From the NCBI GenBank assembly GCA_028287415.1, contig JAQBPS010000572.1, forward strand, positions 1 through 6,278: a stretch of DNA of 6,278 nucleotides, read 5' to 3'. This document shows, in pieces, positions 1 through 5,659 of this stretch (position 1 is the first letter of the stretch; every line of letters begins with the position of its first letter). The stretch is from Bacillota bacterium (GTDB lineage: Bacteria; Bacillota; Sulfobacillia; Symbiobacteriales; Symbiobacteriaceae). The notes beneath the pieces are model-generated. The model had not been told where the DNA came from, searched no databases, and was given only the letters and a program-made list of their open reading frames with translations. Both the position numbers and the translations under genes were made by a program.

Positions 1-220
1 CGTCGATCGGGACCGGAGGGCCGTACCCGAAGGACGGGTAAACCGCGTTCGGGATCGGTACGACACTGGTCGTCGGGATCAGGTTGAACTGCGGGATGGC
101 ACCGTGGCATACGTTTGCGATCGGACCGTAAACCGTGTGGCAGGGCGGGCAGAACGCCGGGCCGGCGCCCCAGGGTCCAGGGCCGCCGAATCCATCAAAT
201 CCTAAAGTAGGCAGAGCCAC
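1..220 (-). CDS. Small Pro/Gly-rich CPPC protein, possible spore coat component (3' end missing)
   Basis: Seen: an open frame on the minus strand from a GTG at 220 runs without a stop for 73 codons to the window edge, so the C-terminus is missing. A clear GGAGG lies 8 nt before the GTG. The protein starts MALPTLGFDGFGG and is rich in Pro, Gly, Phe and Tyr with very few charged residues. It has a CPPC motif at residues 24-27, then a Cys-His-Gly at 38-40, then a Pro-rich stretch ending GYGPPVPID. There is no signal peptide or membrane segment. I do not recognise a family. The composition is like small spore coat or exosporium proteins, and a sigma-K-like promoter lies just upstream. Both facts support a coat role but do not prove it. 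The CPPC and the following Cys-His could bind a metal or form disulfide cross-links. That this is a real gene is fairly sure; the function is a guess. Confidence 0.65.
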   Translation of the reverse strand, partial: MALPTLGFDGFGGPGPWGAGPAFCPPCHTVYGPIANVCHGAIPQFNLIPTTSVVPIPNAVYPSFGYGPPVPID

Positions 221-257
221 GTAACGCACCTCCGTCAGAATGTCGGGGGCTCACTGC

Positions 258-285
258 TAAACTATGCTTCCAGGAGACTGGCGGT
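258..285 (-). promoter_or_regulatory. Sigma-K-like promoter for the CPPC coat-like gene
   Basis: Read on the minus strand, the sequence holds AC (285-284), 17 nt, then CATAGTTTA (266-258). This fits the known mother-cell sigma-K consensus of AC, about 17 nt, CATANNNTA. The expected start point is near 250, giving a short leader of about 30 nt before the Shine-Dalgarno site and the GTG at 220. The match is exact but short, so chance is possible; its position in front of a coat-like gene is what makes it credible. I see no convincing sigma-A promoter reading right toward the peptidase in the same 221-372 intergenic region. Confidence 0.45.
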
Positions 286-372
286 TAACATAAGAAACTT
301 GCGCCCGGAAAGGATGCAGCGCCACTATGCAGAATCCTTCAGCATGCAAATGTTTCGAGGGAGGCATGACAC

Positions 373-2388
373 GTGCTGCGCCCACTCCTTGACCTGCTGG
401 CCGCTGAGCTGTCCGGTCAGAACTGCCTGGATCATGTCCAGACGATCACCCGCTACCACCGCATCCAGGCCAGCCCCGGCTACCGGGCGGCGGCGGACGA
501 GTGCCTGCAAATCCTGAAGGGCGGCGGCGTGGAGGCCCGGATCACCAGCTACCCGGCGACCGGGCGGAACTGGCACTGGACAAGCCTCACCCCGCAGGAA
601 TGGGCGTGCCGCGACGCGGAGCTCTGGCTGCTCGGGCCGGATGGTGAGCGCGTGGAGCGGCTCGCCTGGTTCGATGAGCTGAACCTGTCGATCATCCAGC
701 GGTCGTGTGCGACACCGGCGGAGGGCGTCAGCGCCGAACTGGTGGTGATAGCGGATGCGCTGAACCCCGCCTCCTGGGCGGCGCAGGCGGTCACCGGCAA
801 GATCGCCCTCGTGGGCAACGGCGACATCCACCGGATGCTGCAACTGGCCCGCAGCTACGGCGCTGCCGGGCTGGTGACGGCACGCATGAGTTACGACCCG
901 CCCACCCGGCCGGTCGGCGATCTGGCAGATGCGCTCCAGTACACATCGTTCTGGTGGTCCGAAGATGAGGAGAAGGGCTGGGGCTTCGTCCTGAGCACCC
1001 GGCAGGGCGAGCGGCTGAAGCAGCTCGCCGGCAAGGGTCCCGTCCGGCTGTGGGCACGTGTGGACGCCAGCTTCACCGACGGGTCGATCGAGAACGTGGA
1101 GGCGATCATTCCGGGTGCCACCGCTGAAGAGGTGCTGGTGATCTCCCACCTCTGCCACCCCAGGCCCAGCGCGAACGATAACGCCACCGGTCCCGCCACG
1201 GTGATGGAGACGGCCCGCACCCTGCAGAAGCTGATTGCGTCGGGCCAGCTGCCGCAGCCGCGCCGGACGATCCGCTTCCTCCATCCGCCGGAGATGACCG
1301 GCACGTACGCCCACCTGGCGGCCCTTGCGCCGGAGGAGCGGGCCCGGGTCGTCGCAGCGCTGAACGTGGACATGGTGGGCCAGAAGCAGGAGGCGACCGG
1401 CTCGGTCCTGCTCTGCGAGTATCCGCCCATGGCCTGCCCTTCCTTCGCCGGCGACCTGATGGCCCTGATCCTGGGCGAAGTGGCCCGGGAGACGAGCCCA
1501 CTCTCCGGTTTCGGGACGAAGTATGCCCGGTTCCGCCATGCGGTGACCGCCTTCTCGGGCGGCTCTGACCACTACATTGCCGCCGACCCGACGGTCGGCA
1601 TCCCCTGCCCGATGATCATCCAGTGGCCGGACCGCTTCTATCACACGAGCGCCGACACCATCGACAAGGTCGACCCGGCGATGATGCAGCGGGTGGGTAT
1701 GCTGACCGGCGCGTATGCCTACTTCCTCGCCAACGCGGGCGCCAGGGAGGCCGGCTGGCTCGCCGGGGAGATGGCTGCGCTCTTCCCGGCCCAACTGCAC
1801 GGGGCGGTGAGCGGCTCGCCGGACCCCGCAGCTGCGGTCGGCTTCCGGGTGGAGCGCAAGCTGGCCGACCTGGATTCGCTCAGGCGGCTCGTAGCGGCGG
1901 GGGCTGAGGAGGCGGAGCTGGAGCCGCTGCTGGCCCTCTGCCGCCACCAGGTGGAACTGACCGCCGACCTGGAGTTACAGCGGACGCTCGTGCTGGCGCC
2001 TCCCACCGTCGCAGTAGGAGCCGCCGCAGCAGCCAGCACCGCCGCAGCAGCCATCATGGCCGATGTGGAACCCGCCACCACGGTGGGCTGGACCGGGCCC
2101 GCGGACCTTCAGGCCATCTGCCCCGCCCGGGTTCACCCCGGCCCGATCAGCCTGCGGCACTACCTCCCCCGTCTGACTGCGTCGGAGGCCGAGTCCTGGC
2201 GGGCCTTCGCCGCAGCGCACCCCGCGGCCGACCGCATGGCAGACTACCTCGGCTACTGGGCCGATGGCCGGCGCACCCTGGCCGACATCTGCCGTCTGAC
2301 GCACCTGGAGACCGGCCTTCACGACGATATCGGCGCCCTCGGCTACTGCCAGCTGCTCGCCCGCCTGGGCCTCGTCACTGGCGTTTAG
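373..2388 (+). CDS. M28/DUF4910-type zinc aminopeptidase with PA-like insert and C-terminal winged-helix-like domain
   Basis: Role: by family, removes N-terminal residues from peptides using a two-metal centre; the substrate is unknown. No signal peptide is visible, so it is probably cytoplasmic. Start: GTG at 373, with GAGGGAGG ending 8 nt upstream. Seen in the 671 residues: an N-terminal helical part (about 1-60). Next comes a PA-like insert (about 90-215), with VTGKIALV at 140-147 and GAAGLV at 163-168. The peptidase core follows, with likely metal or catalytic residues H259 and D269 (in SHLCHPRPSANDNATG), E307 (PPEMTG), D333 (NVDMVG) and H424 (FYHTSADT), plus the SGGSDHY loop at 395-401. 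An Ala-rich linker (about 542-580) leads to a C-terminal region (about 590-668) that looks like the winged helix found on DUF4910/DUF2172 proteins. Only one Glu stands where classical M28 enzymes have a Glu pair; the PE-x-x-G form is usual in this subgroup. The next gene starts 66 nt downstream and may be co-transcribed. Confidence 0.85.
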   Translation: MLRPLLDLLAAELSGQNCLDHVQTITRYHRIQASPGYRAAADECLQILKGGGVEARITSYPATGRNWHWTSLTPQEWACRDAELWLLGPDGERVERLAWFDELNLSIIQRSCATPAEGVSAELVVIADALNPASWAAQAVTGKIALVGNGDIHRMLQLARSYGAAGLVTARMSYDPPTRPVGDLADALQYTSFWWSEDEEKGWGFVLSTRQGERLKQLAGKGPVRLWARVDASFTDGSIENVEAIIPGATAEEVLVISHLCHPRPSANDNATGPATVMETARTLQKLIASGQLPQPRRTIRFLHPPEMTGTYAHLAALAPEERARVVAALNVDMVGQKQEATGSVLLCEYPPMACPSFAGDLMALILGEVARETSPLSGFGTKYARFRHAVTAFSGGSDHYIAADPTVGIPCPMIIQWPDRFYHTSADTIDKVDPAMMQRVGMLTGAYAYFLANAGAREAGWLAGEMAALFPAQLHGAVSGSPDPAAAVGFRVERKLADLDSLRRLVAAGAEEAELEPLLALCRHQVELTADLELQRTLVLAPPTVAVGAAAAASTAAAAIMADVEPATTVGWTGPADLQAICPARVHPGPISLRHYLPRLTASEAESWRAFAAAHPAADRMADYLGYWADGRRTLADICRLTHLETGLHDDIGALGYCQLLARLGLVTGV

Positions 2389-2441
2389 CGCATCGTAACC
2401 GAATGCCATAGTTGTCGTTATAGCTGGCAGAGCAAGCACAC

Positions 2442-2447
2442 GGGGGG
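2442..2447 (+). promoter_or_regulatory. All-G ribosome binding site deciding the lipoprotein start
   Basis: GGGGGG lies 7 nt before the ATG at 2455. It is an unusual Shine-Dalgarno site with no A. It favours the start at 2455 over the in-frame ATG at 2464, from which it would be 16 nt away. Either start leaves the lipoprotein signal intact. Confidence 0.5.
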
Positions 2448-2454
2448 TTTTCGG

Positions 2455-3210
2455 ATGCTCGGGATGAAGCGGCCGGCAGCGGTCCTGCTGGCCCTGGTGA
2501 CGGCAACGAGTCTGACCGGCTGCAACATGCCCTGGAAAAAGGCGACAAAGGCCCCGGCGCAAGTCGAAGCAGCCCCGCCGCCCGAAGGCCCCGCCGCGGG
2601 CATGTTCCCCTCACAGGATCAACATCTGTCGTTCACCGTTACCGACCGTGGCAAACAGCCGATCGTCGTGGATGAGGAGCTGATCCGCGAGGGCGAGCGG
2701 CTGGTGGCAGCGCAGGGCGGCGTCGCCCCGTACGCCACCTGGCTCCTGAACGCCGACGGCGTCTGGCGCAAGGATCCGAAGGGCACAGCGCTCCTGCGCT
2801 ACCTCCCGCGGACCCTGCGGGACACCCAGGCGTGGAAGCAGACCAGCGACGGTGCGGACGTCTGGTTCCGGGTCGCTCGGGCGGAGAAGGGCTGTGCCCT
2901 GCCGGCCGGGGTGCAGGCCGAACAGTGCTGGGGGCTGACCGTGATCAACCGCGGCGAGAAGACCGAGTTCCTGTTTGCCAGCGGGCTGGGGCCGGTCTCC
3001 GCGGACTCAGAGAACTGGAAGACACCCTCCAGCTCCTTCGCCAAGAAGGTGACAGCAGCTCAGCCCGGCAAGCTGCAAAGCGCCGCCCGGGGCAAGCTGA
3101 TCGCCCAGGCGCCGGCCACCACCGCCACGCCCGCCCCCGTCATCCCGGTCTCCGATGCAGACTTCACGAAGGCGCTTGAGGCCGCTAAACCCCAGGCGTC
3201 CGGCAGCTAG
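2455..3210 (+). CDS. Lipoprotein of unknown function
   Basis: Seen: 251 residues with a classic lipoprotein signal. Lys-Arg at 5-6 precede a hydrophobic run (AAVLLALVTATS), then lipobox LTGC with the lipidated cysteine at C23. By known pathway this means transfer of a diacylglycerol by Lgt, cleavage by LspA, and anchoring on the outer face of the membrane. A Pro/Ala-rich tether (about 33-48) leads to a single soluble domain (about 50-205). Its centre has a run of aromatic residues (YATWLL, VWRKD, AWKQ, VWFRV) and two cysteines, C147 and C158, that could pair in a disulfide. A low-complexity Ala/Thr/Pro stretch precedes a short charged tail. I recognise no domain or catalytic motif in the mature part, so no function is given. 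It lies 66 nt after the aminopeptidase and is followed by a strong terminator, so it is the last gene of that transcript. Confidence 0.8.
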   Translation: MLGMKRPAAVLLALVTATSLTGCNMPWKKATKAPAQVEAAPPPEGPAAGMFPSQDQHLSFTVTDRGKQPIVVDEELIREGERLVAAQGGVAPYATWLLNADGVWRKDPKGTALLRYLPRTLRDTQAWKQTSDGADVWFRVARAEKGCALPAGVQAEQCWGLTVINRGEKTEFLFASGLGPVSADSENWKTPSSSFAKKVTAAQPGKLQSAARGKLIAQAPATTATPAPVIPVSDADFTKALEAAKPQASGS

Positions 3211-3274
3211 GTTCTGATGATGGCTGCGCCCGACTGAACAGCATGGATCGGCCGGCCGTTGCTGCCAGCAATCC

Positions 3275-3318
3275 AAGAGGCGCCACAAGCGAAAGGCTTT
3301 GTGGCGCCTCTTAATTTT
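3275..3318 (+). terminator. Strong intrinsic terminator after the lipoprotein gene
   Basis: A perfect 14-bp inverted repeat, AAGAGGCGCCACAA (3275-3288) and its complement (3299-3312), can be lengthened by two G-C pairs around one bulged T, leaving a GAAAG loop. On the plus strand it runs into TTAATTTT, the expected U-rich tail. It sits 64 nt after the lipoprotein stop and before the end of the converging PrsW gene. Read leftwards the stem is followed only by a broken T run (TTGGATTG), so it may also stop PrsW transcripts, but less well. Confidence 0.88.
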
Positions 3319-3337
3319 GCACGCAGAGCGCTGTCCT

Positions 3338-4228
3338 TTATTGACCACCTGGCGCCTGTTGGTAGTAGACTTGCTGCTGCTGCTGCTGAGCGACCGGGGC
3401 CGCGCAGTTCTGGCAGTAGTTCGCCCCCAGCGGGTAGGCGGACCCGCAGTTTGGGCAGCCGGTCGGGGCGACCGGCATGGTCGGCGCCTCGTGAGGCTTG
3501 AAGAAGGAGAGTTCCTGCGCCTGCTTGATCCGGGGCAGCAGGACGAGCCACAATGCGACGACGGCGGCATACATAAGGGCGCTGCCGAAGCCGACCTCCA
3601 TCAGACTTGAGACGTCCTGCACCTTCGCATTGCGGCTGAATGCCGCCAGGTCGTAGAAACCGTGCAGCAGAACCGGCCAGGCAAACGCCTGGAGGTAGTT
3701 TTTGATGCGTTCCTGTGGCGTGCGGGCATAGCGGGCCATGCCCATGTGGTAGCCCATGATCATGCCGACGATCACGTGCAGCGGCACTGCGGTGGTCGAT
3801 CTGACGAAGGCGTTCATCAGCCCCTGGACCACGTTGCCGCCCGATTCGATGAACACGTATTTCAGATTCTCAGTAACGGCAAAGCCCATGTGGCCTACGC
3901 CGAAGTAGACGACACCGTCCATGATCTCGTTGAAGGCCGGCTTCTGCCACATAAACCCGTAGGTGAGGGCGCCCTTGCTGGCCTCCTCTGTGGCCGCCGC
4001 AACGACAAATGCGATGAAAACGGTCCCCAGAAAGCCGCCGATGTGCACGCCGCTGAGGGCCGTCTCAATAATGAGTGCGGGGATGACCGAGAGGCAACCG
4101 GCGAAGAAGGCCAGTCCAATCATGTTCCAGGGCTCCGGCTCATACTTGTCCATGCGCCGGATGTACCAAAGAAGTGCAGCCCCGGGGGCCAGGGCGAGGA
4201 TTAACGCAACCAGCCAGAGCACTGCCAA
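3338..4228 (-). CDS. prsW: PrsW-family intramembrane metalloprotease with C-terminal zinc ribbon and Gln-rich tail
   Basis: Role: PrsW proteins are multipass membrane proteases; in Bacillus subtilis PrsW makes the first cut in the anti-sigma factor RsiW. The target here is unknown. Seen in the 296 residues: several hydrophobic segments and the family motifs EEASK (81-85), NEIMDG (100-105) with a helix running to TEN (119-121), H151 in VPLHVIVG, and LHGFYD (188-193). After the last membrane segment (about 213-231) a cytosolic tail carries CPNC (258-261) and CQNC (272-275), a zinc ribbon, then six glutamines (281-286) and a short Q/G-rich end. Start: TTG at 4228, chosen because AAGGAGG lies 9 nt upstream. 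That site lies inside the last codons of the preceding gene, whose stop is 4 nt before the TTG, so translation is probably coupled. The ribbon and Gln tail are extras beyond the basic PrsW core and may bind a partner. Family assignment is firm; the symbol is by family only. Confidence 0.88.
   Translation of the reverse strand: MAVLWLVALILALAPGAALLWYIRRMDKYEPEPWNMIGLAFFAGCLSVIPALIIETALSGVHIGGFLGTVFIAFVVAAATEEASKGALTYGFMWQKPAFNEIMDGVVYFGVGHMGFAVTENLKYVFIESGGNVVQGLMNAFVRSTTAVPLHVIVGMIMGYHMGMARYARTPQERIKNYLQAFAWPVLLHGFYDLAAFSRNAKVQDVSSLMEVGFGSALMYAAVVALWLVLLPRIKQAQELSFFKPHEAPTMPVAPTGCPNCGSAYPLGANYCQNCAAPVAQQQQQQVYYQQAPGGQ
3372..3388. repeat. TGC trinucleotide microsatellite encoding the PrsW Gln run
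   Basis: Seventeen bases of uninterrupted TGC repeat. On the minus strand they read as consecutive CAG codons and encode most of the six-Gln run in the PrsW tail. Slippage in units of three would change the Gln count without breaking the frame. Confidence 0.8.
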
Positions 4229-4232
4229 GCCT

Positions 4233-4823
4233 CTACCCCTCCTTCCACTTATTTATCAGGGCGCTCGCCCCCTCCGCCGCCACGTCCAGACACAGGCGCC
4301 GGAAGAGGTGCGCCTTCAGGTCGAGGACTTTAACGCCCTCGCGGCGGGCTTCGGGAGTCCCGGCGGCAATGACCCGCACGTTGGCCCCGCCGGGCACAAA
4401 CGGCAGCCCTTCACCGCTTGCGAAGAACAGCCAGCGCTGGGGGGCTGTAGCCGGCACCCACGTCGGTAAACGAAGCGGTGCGAGGTAGACCTTGCTCAGC
4501 AGCACGAGCACCAGGTCGAAGCCCCGCACCGCATCCTGGAGGCGCTCGACGGCGCCCATCTTTGCGACGATCTCCGCCACTTCAGCGCGGGGGCGCCCCT
4601 TCCAGGTAAAATCGTACGGCGCGACCACCTGGTCGGGCTCGAGCGGCCCGTGCCACGGGGACAGAATCACCTCGTCGATCAGCTGCCGGAAGCCGTACCG
4701 GGCCCAGACAGCCTCCAGACCTTGCTGAACGAGGAGCTGCTGGCTGCCACGGTATAGGCGCCACGCTGGAGTGGGGTCGAGTTGCTTGCGCTTCGTGGGT
4801 TGTGCGATGACGATAGCGTTCAT
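4233..4823 (-). CDS. DUF6884-like cytosolic protein, function unknown
   Basis: Seen: 196 residues, ATG start at 4823 with GGAGG 5 nt upstream. No signal peptide or membrane helix. The N-terminal half has the pattern I associate with DUF6884-type proteins: a short beta strand (AIVIAQ), PAWRLYRGS (19-27), then VILSPWHGPLEPDQVVAPYD (52-71), matching an ILSxxHGLLxPDxxIxPYD signature. In those proteins the first strand usually ends in a Ser-Cys-Gly-Lys type motif. Here it reads QPTKRKQ without a cysteine, so the usual site may be altered. The C-terminal half (about 100-196) has alternating hydrophobic strands and a FASGEGLPFVPGG turn, and ends in a basic helix. No biochemical role is known to me. 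It is the first gene of a pair with the PrsW-family protease, the next start being 4 nt after its stop. A foldback repeat begins just upstream. That the gene is real is quite sure; the family name is tentative. Confidence 0.72.
   Translation of the reverse strand: MNAIVIAQPTKRKQLDPTPAWRLYRGSQQLLVQQGLEAVWARYGFRQLIDEVILSPWHGPLEPDQVVAPYDFTWKGRPRAEVAEIVAKMGAVERLQDAVRGFDLVLVLLSKVYLAPLRLPTWVPATAPQRWLFFASGEGLPFVPGGANVRVIAAGTPEARREGVKVLDLKAHLFRRLCLDVAAEGASALINKWKEG
4236..4244 (-). promoter_or_regulatory. Shine-Dalgarno site of prsW inside the end of the upstream gene
   Basis: AAGGAGGGG on the minus strand forms the last three sense codons (Lys-Glu-Gly) of the DUF6884-like gene and directly precedes its TAG. 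Its AAGGAGG core is 9 nt before the TTG start of the PrsW-family gene. This near-perfect site justifies the rare start codon and implies that ribosomes ending the first gene start the second. Confidence 0.75.
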
Positions 4824-4855
4824 GGCGGCCTCCGTGTGGTCTTTTCGGGCATTTT

Positions 4856-5044
4856 ATTGACGCGGATTTGCGGATTACGCAGATTTCCGGCACCCCGGTG
4901 CTGATTACTTCGGGGACCATCTGAAGGTCGGGACTGGGGGTTCAAATATATATTTAAACACCTGAGTCCCACCCTTGAGGCACTACCCGAAGTAATCAGC
5001 GCCCGGGTGCTGGAAATTCGCGGCATCCGCAAATCCGCGTCAAT
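4856..5044. repeat. 189-bp foldback (MITE-like) inverted repeat
   Basis: The two 59-bp arms (4856-4914 and 4986-5044) align without gaps as inverted repeats, matching at 52 of 59 positions. The outer 20 bp, starting ATTGACGCGGATTT, are identical, and so are the inner 15 bp. The symmetry goes on inside the 71-nt centre: 4921-4935 pairs with 4965-4979 at 12 of 15 positions, and the tip holds the perfect palindrome AAATATATATTT (4944-4955). TA stands at both edges (4855-4856 and 5044-5045), as expected if a Tc1/mariner or IS630-type transposase had inserted the element at a TA site. No convincing reading frame lies inside. On neither strand is the hairpin followed by a T run, so it is not an ordinary intrinsic terminator. 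Together with its flanks it fills the 4824-5107 gap between two minus-strand genes. Confidence 0.8.
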
Positions 5045-5107
5045 ATAAAAAAACTCCACAGCGCTACTTGGGTATTCGGAGAGAGCCCCGCCCAGTCCTG
5101 CCCAGCC

Positions 5108-5656
5108 TCATTTTCTGATCGGTAAAAAGCGAACGTTCAACGCTTCGCCCGGCTCACCGTCGGGGCCTCGCACGAAGAGCTCCCCGCTCCCCGGGTGCCA
5201 CAGCAGGTACGCCCCCGCGTACAGGCCGTTCCTGGCGGGCAGCTGGCGGAAGAGGCGGTAGTCGCTCGCCCCGGGCAGTGTTGCACCGCCCTCGGCGAAG
5301 CAATGGCACTCAAGCCCCTCACTGTCTAGCTCACCGCCCCCGCAAACGTGGATCAGTTCATGGAAGAAGACCGCGCAAACCCGGTCCAGGGGGTCGGCGA
5401 ACAGGCGGCGGCAGAGGGTCATCTCCCCGGACGGGCGCTCGGGAACAAACCCGAGCGCAGGTACGTCCTCGCAGTCGCTGCACCGGACCACCAATGGGCG
5501 CCGGCCACTCAGCCACGCCAGCGCAGTGCGTCGCAGTGGTTCCAGCCCGCTCAGGCCGCAGATGCCGCGCATCAGTTTCGCCCGGGCCATCCGCACCGCC
5601 GTGTGCAACGCCTGCGCCTCCGCGGTTGAGCAGGTGCTGAAGATCGGTCCTGTCAT
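5108..5656 (-). CDS. Cys-rich HExxH putative zinc metallopeptidase
   Basis: Seen: 182 residues, ATG start at 5656, 3 nt after the thiolase stop, with only a weak GAGCGGG purine stretch in front; translation probably depends on coupling to the thiolase. The central motif is FFHELIH (HELIH at 99-103), the classical zinc site in which two His bind zinc and Glu activates water. Further on, LDSEGLECHCF (110-120) offers E113 or E116 as a third ligand, as in gluzincin-type enzymes. Nine cysteines stand out for a protein this small, including a CSDC pair at 59-62 and others at 82, 94, 105, 117 and 119. They could form a structural zinc knuckle or disulfides. There is no signal peptide or transmembrane helix, so it appears cytosolic. 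The C-terminal 50 residues look like beta strands (GLYAGAYLLW, GELFVRG). I recognise no named family; metallopeptidase activity is inferred from the motif alone. Confidence 0.72.
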   Translation of the reverse strand: MTGPIFSTCSTAEAQALHTAVRMARAKLMRGICGLSGLEPLRRTALAWLSGRRPLVVRCSDCEDVPALGFVPERPSGEMTLCRRLFADPLDRVCAVFFHELIHVCGGGELDSEGLECHCFAEGGATLPGASDYRLFRQLPARNGLYAGAYLLWHPGSGELFVRGPDGEPGEALNVRFLPIRK

Positions 5657-5659
5657 CGC

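Noticed and set aside
285..330. Possible sigma-A promoter for the aminopeptidase (TTAACA at 285-290, or TTGCGC at 299-304)
   Set aside because: No acceptable -10 box stands at 16-18 nt from either hexamer, so I do not annotate it.
325..1947. 540-codon open frame on the minus strand opposite the aminopeptidase
   Set aside because: It lies almost wholly antisense to a gene with a strong ribosome site and complete catalytic motifs. Its product is Arg/Gly/His-rich with no recognisable motif, as expected of a shadow frame in GC-rich DNA.
3662..4204. 180-codon plus-strand frame opposite the PrsW gene
   Set aside because: Antisense to a clear membrane protease; its His/Asp-rich product mirrors hydrophobic codons on the other strand.
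4856..5053. Foldback hairpin as a bidirectional intrinsic terminator
   Set aside because: On both strands the hairpin is followed by A-rich, not T-rich, sequence; the T runs (including seven T on the minus strand at 5053-5047) precede the stem instead of following it.
4820..5059. 79-codon minus-strand frame running through the foldback repeat
   Set aside because: It covers the palindrome and overlaps the start of the DUF6884-like gene in another frame, has no Shine-Dalgarno site, and its product has no protein-like pattern.
5278..5640. 120-codon plus-strand frame opposite the HExxH gene
   Set aside because: Arg/Pro-rich shadow frame without a ribosome site, whereas the minus strand carries an HExxH protein coupled to the thiolase.
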